Shown here piece by piece: positions 7,022-15,130 of a stretch of 64,000 bases of DNA. This DNA comes from Glutamicibacter uratoxydans (lineage in GTDB: Bacteria; Actinomycetota; Actinomycetes; Actinomycetales; Micrococcaceae). The stretch lies in NCBI RefSeq assembly GCF_006539925.1, contig NZ_BJNY01000002.1, forward strand, positions 124,001 through 188,000, given 5' to 3'. The notes under the pieces are model-generated. The model was not told the DNA's origin. It did not search any database and was given only the letters and a program-made list of their open reading frames with translations. The translations under genes were made by a program, and so were the position numbers. Every line of letters starts with the position of its first letter. The first letter of the stretch is position 1.

Positions 7022-8091
7022 TGCGGTGTGCAGGTCAGCCGCCTATTGGACCCCAAGAGGCCAGCAGTTGCATGCACCTGGGTGAAACTCACCGGTCTCG
7101 ACTGCCACGAATCGTAATTTGCGTAGATGGCGACGGTAAACGTTCGGTCGAATCCGACCAATAGGTCAAGCAGCGCACCGAGCAGGCTATTGCTGGAAGT
7201 AATGCTCGTGCTGTAGCTGCGCACCGAAGCCGCCAACGTTTCGCTCTTGATCGCTGTGCTTCCGTTGAGCTGTCCCGTCACGAGAAAACTTGTGGGTGCA
7301 ATGCCTGTCGTTCCCCAGTTGAATCTGATGGTTTCACCGTTGCCCTGAACGTTCGTGCAGGTCACATTGGCTGGTGGCGCAAGCGTTGCAGCCTGCAGGT
7401 ATCCCGCAGCCCTTGCACTGCCCAAGAATGCTGCCTGGGTACTTTGCGGTGCAGGGACTTTCAACCCTATGCCTACCATGCACATCGCCACCGCACCTAT
7501 AAGCAGTACGTTCCTCAGCGGTGCATGTCTTGCAGTTTTCGAATCTAGTGATGGCTTCAGCGCACCTGAGTCCTTGCGCTTCTTACTGGGCAGGTTTCTT
7601 CCATCTCCGTCGTTCGGCCCATTCTTTTGTCCCACCGCCCCAAAAGCCACGTACAACAGATAGGCGCACAACAACCCACCCAGAAAATAGGCCCACGGCT
7701 GACTCATCCAAGACACCACAGAACCCAACAGCGGAACGCTGAAGATCAGCTTATCGACCGTGGTGACAGGGTAAGGCTGTAGATCGGCAACGGGATTGGC
7801 GTCGCCTTTAAGCACCAAGCCCTCGGGAAGAATCTCAACGACCCGGTGGGTGATCCGTGCATCCGCGCTGGTCTGAACCGAAACGATGTCTCCGGCGGCA
7901 ATCTCATTCACGTTTGCCGGCACCGCGATGCCCAGTGAGCCGGTCGGAATCATCGGGCCCATTGAACCGCTGGCGAACATCAACGGCTTCAATCCGAAGA
8001 GCACCGAGGCCAGGGCAAAGAACAGGCAGACGACTCCCAGCACCGCCCCCAGATTCAGCGCCGCCGACTGGATAGTTCTTTTGCTGACCAT
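7018..8091 (-). CDS. SipW-type signal peptidase I fused to a cargo-like exported domain
   Basis: Residues 1-155 form a signal peptidase of the SipW/ER type: a membrane helix at 8-32, catalytic Ser at S43 (SGSMGP), His instead of Lys at H82 (THRV), a GDAN box near 96-99, and a second helix at about 133-153. A basic linker follows. Residues 193-211 are another hydrophobic helix followed by TQAAFLGSARA, which looks like an alternate-type signal peptide, and then about 130 residues of probable beta-sandwich. The peptidase therefore seems joined to one of its own substrates. Start at 8091 (ATG, TGAGATG with the previous stop); upstream in-frame codons overlap the previous gene and are rejected. 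Confidence 0.8.
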   Translation of the reverse strand: MVSKRTIQSAALNLGAVLGVVCLFFALASVLFGLKPLMFASGSMGPMIPTGSLGIAVPANVNEIAAGDIVSVQTSADARITHRVVEILPEGLVLKGDANPVADLQPYPVTTVDKLIFSVPLLGSVVSWMSQPWAYFLGGLLCAYLLYVAFGAVGQKNGPNDGDGRNLPSKKRKDSGALKPSLDSKTARHAPLRNVLLIGAVAMCMVGIGLKVPAPQSTQAAFLGSARAAGYLQAATLAPPANVTCTNVQGNGETIRFNWGTTGIAPTSFLVTGQLNGSTAIKSETLAASVRSYSTSITSSNSLLGALLDLLVGFDRTFTVAIYANYDSWQSRPVSFTQVHATAGLLGSNRRLTCTPH

Positions 8092-8092
8092 C

Positions 8093-8671
8093 TCAGGACC
8101 CGACCGAGGCGGTGAAAACGACGTCGATCTTCGTTGCCGCGCCCTGCAGGTTATTAGCGGCGGCCGTCGGCAACGAATACTGCACACAGTAAGTCTCCGA
8201 TCCATTGGGCGCCAGCTGAGCTGGTCTGGCCGCCGGTGCGTCGAATGCCGCCCCGGATGCTTTGGAAATGACTGGTGTTCCACCGGTGCATGTTGCCGCG
8301 GGTGCAGTGCCGGTAATGCTTGCCCCGCTGCGCACCGAAACTTGCATCGCCTTCCCCAATTCATATTGGGAGGACTCGGTGATGGCACCCTGCATTGAGT
8401 AGGAGACCGCCACCGAACTGCTGTTCTTTACCGTCACCAAGGCAGCAGCGCTTGCACCCGGGTACCAATCTGTACCCGTAATCGGCACGGTGTAGGTGCT
8501 GGTGGTTGCGGAAGTAGCATTGGCCCCCACACCCAGCGACACTGTTGCCGCGGTAATGCTCGTGGTGGCCGTTGCAGTTCCAGTCCAGGCAGCTAAGGTG
8601 GTCACTGTTCCGAAACCAACAAGCAAGCCTAGGGACAGCAGCGCTTTAATCTTTGTCGATCGGTTGCTCAC
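8093..8671 (-). CDS. Exported protein with SipW-dependent (alternate-type) signal peptide
   Basis: A 192-residue secreted protein. The N-terminus is basic, then hydrophobic (LLSLGLLVGFGTVTTLAAW), the pattern seen in TasA/camelysin-like substrates of SipW peptidases, followed by a Thr/Ser/Ala-rich predicted beta-sandwich. Two Cys residues in the C-terminal half could form a disulfide. The GTG start at 8671 overlaps the preceding stop (GTGA). As the fifth gene of the operon it is likely processed by one of the two encoded peptidases. Function in a surface fibre or matrix is inference. Confidence 0.78.
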   Translation of the reverse strand: MSNRSTKIKALLSLGLLVGFGTVTTLAAWTGTATATTSITAATVSLGVGANATSATTSTYTVPITGTDWYPGASAAALVTVKNSSSVAVSYSMQGAITESSQYELGKAMQVSVRSGASITGTAPAATCTGGTPVISKASGAAFDAPAARPAQLAPNGSETYCVQYSLPTAAANNLQGAATKIDVVFTASVGS

Positions 8672-9276
8672 TCTGAGTTTCCTCTCCCGCTGGAATTATC
8701 GCCGTGCGTGCGGCAACAGACTTTGAGGCTGATCATTCCAGCAGCAGTCAGGGCTAGTCCCATGATCAGCGGCCACGAATTAAAACCTGCATCAGACAGA
8801 TGATCAGGGGCCTGCGGATTTGCCTCACCTTCGGTCGAAAGTTCACTGGATCGAACTTGCAGTTGCAGTTGCTCGGTCCTGTCAGCCGACGAATTCCCGG
8901 CGTCCTCCGGCAGTTCTACCTGCAGTGCCACCCATGCCTTCTCTTGCGGTGCCAGCTGAAACCTAGATTCTCCAATGGTCGTGAATTCCATTGCCGATTC
9001 TACTTCTGGCCGTTTCGGTGTCACTGCCATTTCAACTTTGCTGGAATGGTCGTTGCGAATCCAGATACCACCGGCCAATCTGTCGCCGGGAACTAACCGG
9101 TCCGGGCCGTCAAAAATAGAGCCAGGATGGTCGGTAAAACTCCGGCCATCATTGCTGAAGCTAACTGAATTGCCGTCAGACTCGTTGGCCATGCTCGGCA
9201 CAGCGGCGAGGCAGAGGGCTACCAAGGCTAGCGCAGTACTCACACCCAATTTGTTCGCCCTTTCCAGGAGATTCAC
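8668..9276 (-). CDS. Secreted membrane-anchored protein of the SipW operon
   Basis: A 202-residue protein with a signal peptide (about residues 8-29, ending near AVPSMA), an extracellular domain of about 140 residues with predicted beta strands, and a C-terminal membrane helix (SWPLIMGLALTAAGMI) followed by a short cytoplasmic tail. There is no LPXTG motif. The GTG start at 9276 overlaps the upstream stop (GTGA) and follows GGAGGAG. I do not recognise the family; position between the peptidase and a cargo gene suggests a surface anchor or assembly partner. Confidence 0.75.
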   Translation of the reverse strand: MNLLERANKLGVSTALALVALCLAAVPSMANESDGNSVSFSNDGRSFTDHPGSIFDGPDRLVPGDRLAGGIWIRNDHSSKVEMAVTPKRPEVESAMEFTTIGESRFQLAPQEKAWVALQVELPEDAGNSSADRTEQLQLQVRSSELSTEGEANPQAPDHLSDAGFNSWPLIMGLALTAAGMISLKVCCRTHGDNSSGRGNSE

Positions 9277-9842
9277 GACTCCTCCTTCTTGCGGCGATCG
9301 CGTATTGCTCCAGCAAACATCACCAGGGAATAGGTCGATAAACCGACAACGGCTGTCCAAGTAAGCCAGGTACGCTGCTGTCCGGTGAGAGTTGAATTCA
9401 CATAGCCGAGCCATGGCAGTGAATACCAAAGCCTTCCTCGAACTTGCTCGCTCCGCACAGGGTCATCATCAACGTTGTTTGCGTCTCCACGAGTTATCAG
9501 CCTCTTGCTGCCGTCAACCTTCGACTCGATACCCACGACTCGGTGCGTCACGACCTTCGGCTTGCCGGATTCCAGCTGATAGGTCACCACATCTCCAGCA
9601 CGAATCTGATCGAAGGGCACCGGTTTGACCACGATAAATTCACCGGGCGGAAAATTAGGGCGCATGGATCCTGTCAGCACGGTATAAGTTGCCGCCCCGC
9701 CGATCCTTGGGATCACGATCATTACCGCGATCAGCAGGACCACAACAAATAGGACAAGCCAAGAAACAATTTGCCCAATCCACCAGAATGCTCCGGTCTT
9801 TGCTCGCTTGCCGTGGTGCCGCCGCAGAGTTGAGGTGTTCAC
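9273..9842 (-). CDS. SipW-type signal peptidase I
   Basis: A 189-residue membrane peptidase with helices at about residues 18-45 and 155-175. The catalytic Ser-His pair is visible at S59 (LTGSMRP) and H100 (VTHRV), with the GDANN box at D120. The use of His rather than Lys marks the SipW/ER/archaeal type rather than the LepB type. The GTG start at 9842 overlaps the previous stop (GTGA). Its substrates are most likely the alternate-signal proteins encoded in the same operon. Confidence 0.9.
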   Translation of the reverse strand: MNTSTLRRHHGKRAKTGAFWWIGQIVSWLVLFVVVLLIAVMIVIPRIGGAATYTVLTGSMRPNFPPGEFIVVKPVPFDQIRAGDVVTYQLESGKPKVVTHRVVGIESKVDGSKRLITRGDANNVDDDPVRSEQVRGRLWYSLPWLGYVNSTLTGQQRTWLTWTAVVGLSTYSLVMFAGAIRDRRKKEES

Positions 9843-10429
9843 AATTGCTGCCCCACGAATCTCAAGACGAGTTTCAATTTTCCACCGGAAGCCTGCTGCG
9901 AAGCATTGGAAGGAAGTGCCACACGGACGCACAGCGACTCGGACGTGTTTGCGCCCGTCCCTGCCGCGAGGACTCGGTTCTGGCTAAATTTCGTATTGCT
10001 CCCAAGCGGGCCAGAATAGAGGAGCTGGCCGGTTAGCGCGGCGTCGGCGGCGCAATCCTTCGGGTTCATTCCCGCATAAATTGAGAGCAGGCTCTGCTCA
10101 GCAAGCGACCTGTCTGCGGCGGTGGCATTGGCCGGTGCACTGACAGCGTCAACGAGGTTGTAGCGCAAGTCCACTGAGCCGGAGTTGAGAACCTCCAGGG
10201 GCGCCTGGGAGAACTTTCCCGGCCAGAGGTTTGCGTCGTCCAATTGGCTAAAGTTCAACGTGCCGCTGCTCTGGCCGCCAGCTGCCAACATCAGCTTCAA
10301 CGATCCGGTAGTCATTGCACCGGCATCGATTTCATTATTGACGCGCCACGAAGCGACCGTGCCCTGGGCGCTTAGACCAAGCGCCAAGATCACGGTCGCG
10401 ACAAAGAGTACTTTAAGCTGTTTCGGCAT
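9839..10429 (-). CDS. Exported protein with SipW-dependent signal peptide
   Basis: A 196-residue secreted protein starting MPKQLKVLF with a hydrophobic segment ending in GTVASW and then DAGAMTTGSLKL, a layout shared with the first gene of the operon (GTVALW, DAGQIDTGHLNL). The rest is predicted beta-rich and has two Cys. The start at 10429 is 22 nt after the previous stop; an open extension of 14 codons upstream is less likely. It is probably cut by the SipW-type peptidase encoded next. Confidence 0.78.
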   Translation of the reverse strand: MPKQLKVLFVATVILALGLSAQGTVASWRVNNEIDAGAMTTGSLKLMLAAGGQSSGTLNFSQLDDANLWPGKFSQAPLEVLNSGSVDLRYNLVDAVSAPANATAADRSLAEQSLLSIYAGMNPKDCAADAALTGQLLYSGPLGSNTKFSQNRVLAAGTGANTSESLCVRVALPSNASQQASGGKLKLVLRFVGQQL

Positions 10430-10451
10430 TGCTCTCACAAGAACAGTCAGC

Positions 10452-11006
10452 TTATGGGCGCACCTGGTCAAGCGTCAGCGACAGGTTGGATAGGTCTACG
10501 CTCTGATCCATGGTGGACGACGGCGTCGACCCGGTGGTGCCTTCGGCAAACCCTACGGTAATACTGACTGGAACGTCGTAGTTTCCTTCATCAGCAAAGG
10601 AGATGACGTTTCCGCTTTTCACCAGTCCCGCAGCGCTCGCGTCTGCATCGACGGTGACAGTGACCTGACCGGCCAATGAAGCTGGAATTGCATCTAGAGT
10701 TCCTACCTTCAGTGCACCCTGCAGGTTCTTGCCCGCAGCCGCGATGCTCGCGGTCTGGGTGAACTTGACCGTATCGCCTGGGACCAGTTTGAAGTCGCTT
10801 ACGTTGGTGATAGGTTCCGGTGCAGCGGCATCACTAATATCGCTCCACTGTCCGTCCGTTCCAAGGGTGAGATTTAGGTGCCCGGTGTCAATCTGCCCGG
10901 CATCGACGGTATCGGTACTCTGCCACAGTGCAACAGTTCCTGCGCCTCCCAGCAGCAATGCGCCTGCAGCGACAGCAGCAATAGTCGCTTTGGTTACTTT
11001 CTTCAT
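10452..11006 (-). CDS. Exported protein with SipW-dependent signal peptide (first gene of operon)
   Basis: A 184-residue secreted protein. The signal begins MKKVTKATIAAVAAGALLLG and ends in GTVALWQSTD, the alternate-type pattern; the mature part is acidic, Cys-free and predicted beta-sandwich (TasA-like in layout). GAGG lies about 12 nt before the ATG at 11006. As the promoter-proximal gene it is likely the most abundant product and could be the main structural subunit; that role is inferred. Confidence 0.78.
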   Translation of the reverse strand: MKKVTKATIAAVAAGALLLGGAGTVALWQSTDTVDAGQIDTGHLNLTLGTDGQWSDISDAAAPEPITNVSDFKLVPGDTVKFTQTASIAAAGKNLQGALKVGTLDAIPASLAGQVTVTVDADASAAGLVKSGNVISFADEGNYDVPVSITVGFAEGTTGSTPSSTMDQSVDLSNLSLTLDQVRP

Positions 11007-11029
11007 AAGAAATGCATCCTCAAGATAAG

Positions 11030-11081
11030 AGTGTCCCGCTGACACTTCTTCAAGTACAACGCATCAGTTATTTAAGGTCAA
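11030..11081 (-). promoter_or_regulatory. Promoter and palindrome ahead of the SipW operon
   Basis: On the - strand TTGACC (11081-11076), 17 bp and TGTACT (11058-11053) form a plausible sigma-70-type promoter. Just downstream AGTGTC-CCGCT-GACACT (11030-11046) is a 6-bp-arm palindrome in the leader, a possible operator. Confidence 0.45.
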
Positions 11082-11328
11082 TAGATTATTAAACTATTCC
11101 GGCATTCACAAGTTAAGATTATCTCCAACAACCGACAACAGATATTTCTAACAGCACACTGTTGCGGGCTGTCCGATGGGGCGCTAGCCGACGGCAGCGG
11201 ACAACGCCGAGTCCCCACAAAGTCTCGCCAACGTGCACATCTTTGTGCATGCCTTTCGAAAGCAGGGCGAAGTACATACACCCATAACTTGTCGCCGCTG
11301 GCCTAACGCCGCAAAGACAGCTTGCGGT
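11082..11328. other. Intergenic region without a gene
   Basis: An A/T-rich left half (about 11080-11160) and a GC-richer right half show no convincing coding sequence, RNA gene or strong hairpin. It separates the SipW operon promoter from the convergent-in-series glutaminase unit. Confidence 0.5.
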
Positions 11329-11874
11329 TCAGCGTTCGGAATACCGACTATCAGGAGTCAGAGGTTCATCCCCGTGGCGCCAGTCAGGGGAATAGAAGCC
11401 GACCCCGTCGAGCAGGCTCAGCGCCTGGGCCGCCGGATACCAGGAGATCTGAAGGGGATCCGCAAATGCCTGCAGCTTCTCTAAGGTCTTGAAGCTGAAT
11501 TCGGTGTCGGCCGGAGGGCGAAAAGGCTGGTTGTCGCTGATCCGCAAGAAGCCGAGGTCGTATCCGATGATGCTGGCCAGCATCTGGTGGGCTGAAAGCT
11601 CTACCCAGCTCGAACTCCTTTCATAAGCCAAGTACCAGGTTGGCAGCCCTTCGACTTCGAGCATCACATAGTGGTTTTTGAAATCTCCTGCGTGCGCGAA
11701 ACCGAGGAAATCCGCTTGCCCTCGGCCGATATTCCACATCGCGGGTCCGGGATCTGCAGCCGGCGGTGCCGACAGCTCGATCGCTTCCAGCCGCTGGATG
11801 TACAGGGCGCGCCGGAGCCCCAGGATTTCCTCGTTCAGCTGCTTCCTGCCGCGGCGGCGCCCCTTGAAGAACAT
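11329..11874 (-). CDS. Hypothetical protein downstream of glutaminase (181 aa)
   Basis: I do not recognise the family. The product begins with a basic stretch (GRRRGRKQ), then a helical segment and a globular domain rich in aromatic residues (MWNIGRG, NHYVMLEVEGLP, WYLAYERSSSW). It has no signal peptide or membrane helix. It starts 15 nt after the glutaminase stop, so the two are probably co-transcribed. Codon choice matches the neighbours. Confidence 0.65.
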   Translation of the reverse strand: MFFKGRRRGRKQLNEEILGLRRALYIQRLEAIELSAPPAADPGPAMWNIGRGQADFLGFAHAGDFKNHYVMLEVEGLPTWYLAYERSSSWVELSAHQMLASIIGYDLGFLRISDNQPFRPPADTEFSFKTLEKLQAFADPLQISWYPAAQALSLLDGVGFYSPDWRHGDEPLTPDSRYSER

Positions 11875-11889
11875 TGCCGTCTGCCGGCT

Positions 11890-12921
11890 CTAGCCGCGCC
11901 GCTCGGGAGCGGAAGCAAACAGGTTCAGGCCCATGGCGCGCGAAAGATGGCCGATGGCCAGCTGGGCGCGCACCGAGTTGCCCGCCATGTCCAGCAGCGG
12001 AGAGAACGCCCCGATGGCGCCCTTGCCCGGAGCCACCGCGACGATGCCTCCCGAGACGCCCGACTTGGCGGGAATTCCGATCTCGAAAAGCCAGTCCCCC
12101 GAACGCTCGTAGAGGCCGTTGGTTGCCACCGTGGCGAGGGTATCGCGGCAGACGTCCGCACTGACCACCCGCTGGCCAGTCACCGGGTTGATCCCGCCGT
12201 CGGCAAGCGTCGCGCCCATGACAGCCAGGTCGTTGGCCGTGATGTTCAGCGAACACTGCTTGGTGTAGACGTCCACCGCGTTCAGCGGGTCGCCTTCCAA
12301 TCGGCCGTAGCTTTTGAGCAGGCGCCCCAGCGCCTTGTTGCGCTCATTGGCCTCGGATTCAGACTCGTAGACTTCATCGTCCAGGATCAGCGGGCGTCCT
12401 GCGAATGCCGACAGGCCTTCGCGCACGTTCTCCCATTTTTTGGCAGAGCTCTTGCCCGGAATCATTTCGGTGGTGGCAATCGCTCCGGCATTGACCATCG
12501 GATTCATCGGGTGGCCGTTATTCAGCTCGACGGCCATCACCGAGTTGAAGGGCATGCCGGTGTTGTTCACGCCGATCCGCTCGTGCACTGCCTCATGGCC
12601 GTGCTCCTGCAGCACCAGCGCATAGACGAACATCTTGGAAATGGACTGGATGGAGAACTGGTGTTTGCAGTCCCCTACGCCGTGCAGCGAACCGCCCACA
12701 TGGGACATCGCTATGGCGAAAGTTTCGGGGTTGGCCTGCCCCAGCACCGGAATGTAGTGGGCCAGCAGGCCGTCGTCGACTTCGGAGTAGCGGTCATGGG
12801 CTTCAAGCAACAGCTCGTCAATGCGGTTGTGCTCCAGGGTGCCGGTAGACACCTGTTGTACAACGTCATCGAAATCGGTGGGAATATTTTCATTCCCGTC
12901 CGAGGTGTAGCTCATAACCAC
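11890..12921 (-). CDS. glsA: Glutaminase (serine-dependent beta-lactamase fold)
   Basis: Deamidates L-glutamine to L-glutamate and ammonia in the cytosol. The 343-residue product has the S-x-x-K motif at S93-K96 (SIQSISKMF), the N-x-G-x-P and NPMVNAGAI blocks, and the conserved C-terminal KSGVSGG. Length is slightly above the usual 305-310 because of extra residues at both ends. A GTG at 12921 follows AGGA by 6 nt; an ATG two codons later is also possible. It is divergent from the thioesterase gene. Confidence 0.92.
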   Translation of the reverse strand: MVMSYTSDGNENIPTDFDDVVQQVSTGTLEHNRIDELLLEAHDRYSEVDDGLLAHYIPVLGQANPETFAIAMSHVGGSLHGVGDCKHQFSIQSISKMFVYALVLQEHGHEAVHERIGVNNTGMPFNSVMAVELNNGHPMNPMVNAGAIATTEMIPGKSSAKKWENVREGLSAFAGRPLILDDEVYESESEANERNKALGRLLKSYGRLEGDPLNAVDVYTKQCSLNITANDLAVMGATLADGGINPVTGQRVVSADVCRDTLATVATNGLYERSGDWLFEIGIPAKSGVSGGIVAVAPGKGAIGAFSPLLDMAGNSVRAQLAIGHLSRAMGLNLFASAPERRG

Positions 12922-13103
12922 CTATTTCCTGCTAGTTTCCGTGTTTGCTCGACGCCTCGACACTATCAACAACATTCCTAGCTGGCACGAGTTTTCACGC
13001 CGGTTTACGCCAGTATTCGCAATGGTCTTGTCACATGTGTTTTCACTGACATTGTGCAGGAGCTTACAGCGGCGTGAGGCTTGCCTGACCTAGCATTTCT
13101 TAT

Positions 13104-13526
13104 ATGGCTAAGGGTATTACTTTTCACACGCGCAAATGGGTCCGCCCAGAAGACTTGAACGCAAACGGCACACTGTTCGGCGGCAGCCTGCTGCGCTGGA
13201 TCGACGAAGAAGCTGCGATCTACTCGATCATCCAGCTGGGCAACAAGCACGTCGTCACCAAGTTCATGTCAGAGATCAACTTCATCGCCTCGGCCCGCGA
13301 AGGCGACCTGATCGAAATGGGCCTGACCGCGATCGACTTCGGCCGTACCTCCATCACCCTGCGGGCAGAGGTCCGCAACATCTTCACCCAGGAATCGATC
13401 CTGACCATCGAGAAGCTGGTCTTCGTGAACATGGGCGAAGACGGCAAGCCGGAACCGCACGGCTACGACCACATCACCTACACCCGCGACCGTATCCCGC
13501 TGGAAATCACCAAGGCCCTGATCTAG
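13104..13526 (+). CDS. Acyl-CoA thioesterase (hotdog fold, YciA-like)
   Basis: A 140-residue single hotdog domain that hydrolyses acyl-CoA thioesters. The conserved NANGTLFGGSLLRWIDE segment (about residues 19-35), with the Asn/Gly turn and the catalytic Asp in WIDE, and the later MSEINFIASAREGD block are typical of YciA/BACH thioesterases. It is monocistronic and followed by a strong stem terminator. Chain-length preference cannot be read from sequence. Confidence 0.88.
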   Translation: MAKGITFHTRKWVRPEDLNANGTLFGGSLLRWIDEEAAIYSIIQLGNKHVVTKFMSEINFIASAREGDLIEMGLTAIDFGRTSITLRAEVRNIFTQESILTIEKLVFVNMGEDGKPEPHGYDHITYTRDRIPLEITKALI

Positions 13527-13576
13527 GTTTCCCCTCGATACCCTCAGCCCTCGCGGTTGTTGGTTTGAACTGCTTC

Positions 13577-13621
13577 TTCGCCTGCGGCGCCCGCACCTTC
13601 CTTGCGGATGCCGCAGGCGAA
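13577..13621 (+). terminator. Terminator after the thioesterase
   Basis: TTCGCCTGCGGC (13577-13588) pairs perfectly with GCCGCAGGCGAA (13610-13621), with an inner CCGCA/TGCGG helix; an A-run follows on the + strand, so it may also work on the other strand. Confidence 0.65.
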
Positions 13622-13730
13622 AAACGTTAACGCCCAATTCACCCAAAAGCATTGCGCTGACGTGCAACTTCTAGGAGAGTATTGCCCGACCTGTTTAACC
13701 GCCGTCTGGGCCGCAGCAAAGGACACCCCT

Positions 13731-14153
13731 ATGAGCCAGATGATCTTCGTCAATCTTCCGACCGCCGACCTTGAACGGGCCGACAAGTTCTACTCCTCGC
13801 TCGGCTTCACGAAGAACGACACCTTCTCCGATGAGAACGCGACCTCATGGATCATTGCAGAGAACATCCTCGTCATGGTGCTGCGCGATGAATTCTTCGC
13901 CAGCTTCCTGGTCAACGGCGATGCCCCGGTCACCGGCACCGGCGGCCGCGAATGCCTGAACGCGCTCTCCGCCGACACCCGTGAGGGCGTGGACAAATTC
14001 GTCGCCGATGCGCTGGCAGGCGGCGGCGCCGTCTACCGCCCGGCCGACGAGCCGTTCCCCGGCATGTACCAGGCGGCAGTGCAGGACCCGGACGGACACG
14101 TCTGGGAGATCGCATGGATGAGCCCCCAGGCCATGGAAAACCCGGGCGCCTAG
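13731..14153 (+). CDS. VOC-superfamily protein (glyoxalase/bleomycin-resistance fold)
   Basis: A 140-residue vicinal-oxygen-chelate protein with two beta-alpha-beta-beta-beta repeats: IFVNLPTADLERADKFYSSLGF at the start and MYQAAVQDPDGHVWEIAWM near the end, where the Glu is a usual metal ligand. Proteins of this subtype are often annotated as extradiol dioxygenase-like or glyoxalase-like; the true substrate is unknown. The start at 13731 is chosen because AAAGGA precedes it and the fold begins there. Confidence 0.85.
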   Translation: MSQMIFVNLPTADLERADKFYSSLGFTKNDTFSDENATSWIIAENILVMVLRDEFFASFLVNGDAPVTGTGGRECLNALSADTREGVDKFVADALAGGGAVYRPADEPFPGMYQAAVQDPDGHVWEIAWMSPQAMENPGA

Positions 14154-14983
14154 CCGGACCGTGAATTCCGTAGTTCCGCGCGGGCCTTCTGGCGTGCGCG
14201 GAACTGCTTTTTCATGCCCTTTGCCGGATACATCGGCACGGCCCAGCGCGGTTCAAGCTCATCGCCCAGCGTCACCCCGCGCAGCCTGCGCCCGAACATC
14301 GGCAGCACCCACTGCGCCAGCCACTCGACATCGCGCCGCACCGCCTGCACCGGCCCCATGCGCGTCGATTCGCCCAGCGGCTCGAAGACCAACTGGTGCC
14401 GCGCCCCGAGGATCTCCAGAATCCTGATGGCCATATAGCGGTGCCCTGCCCGGTTCATGTGCAGCTTGTCCACGTCCCACATGCGGTGGTCCTTGTAGAT
14501 CTGCCACGACCAGTAGTCCACCAGCGTGATGGCTTCGGGATGCTTGGCGGCGATCAGCCGAACCCGCTCGTTGAACTTCCAGTTGCGGTATTTGAAGGGC
14601 GCCAGCGCCGGATGCACCGGGATGTCGAACCCGGTAAACAGCAGGACCTGCGCCCCGCAGGCTGCGAGCCTGTCCACCGCGGCCTCATAGCGGTCCAGGA
14701 AGCTTCCCATGTCCTGGCGCAGCTCAAGGATGTCGTTGCCGCCTGCATAAAAGCTGACCACCGTGGGATTCATGGCGATCGCCGCGTCGATCTGCTCCTC
14801 GACGATCGAATCCAGCCGCCGGCTGCGCAGGGCAAGGTTCGCGTACTGCCAACTCGGATCAAGCTTGGACAGCTGCTTGGCCACGCGGTCGGCCCAGCCC
14901 CGCACCCCGTTGGGCAGGCGCGGCTCCCAGTCCCCCACGCCCTCGGTAAACGAGTCTCCCAGCGCCACAAATAATCTGCCCAC
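14150..14983 (-). CDS. SGNH/GDSL-type hydrolase
   Basis: A lipase/esterase-fold hydrolase. Block I (LFVALGDSFTEGVGD) supplies the catalytic Ser, block III is GGNDI, and DKLHMNRAGH gives the catalytic Asp/His. The C-terminal 80 residues are basic and contain an extra segment typical of the actinobacterial members. No clear ribosome-binding site is seen; I choose GTG 14983 because the fold starts directly after it, but GTG 15052 is also open. The stop overlaps that of the VOC gene by 4 bp. Confidence 0.83.
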   Translation of the reverse strand: MGRLFVALGDSFTEGVGDWEPRLPNGVRGWADRVAKQLSKLDPSWQYANLALRSRRLDSIVEEQIDAAIAMNPTVVSFYAGGNDILELRQDMGSFLDRYEAAVDRLAACGAQVLLFTGFDIPVHPALAPFKYRNWKFNERVRLIAAKHPEAITLVDYWSWQIYKDHRMWDVDKLHMNRAGHRYMAIRILEILGARHQLVFEPLGESTRMGPVQAVRRDVEWLAQWVLPMFGRRLRGVTLGDELEPRWAVPMYPAKGMKKQFRARQKARAELRNSRSG

Positions 14984-15130
14984 AACCCACAGGCTAGGAA
15001 AGTTCGGCAACCGCACGGTGGCCGGCGGCCAAACTGCCGGTGAATCGTCCACCGGGATTCGGGTTTTCCATAACCAACTACTACGGATCCCTCGGTGTTC
15101 GAAGTTTGCAGCTCAAATTAAGGTTGAACC

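Noticed and set aside
11671-12981. 436-codon + strand frame opposite glutaminase
   Set aside because: The - strand encodes a complete glutaminase with S-x-x-K motif.
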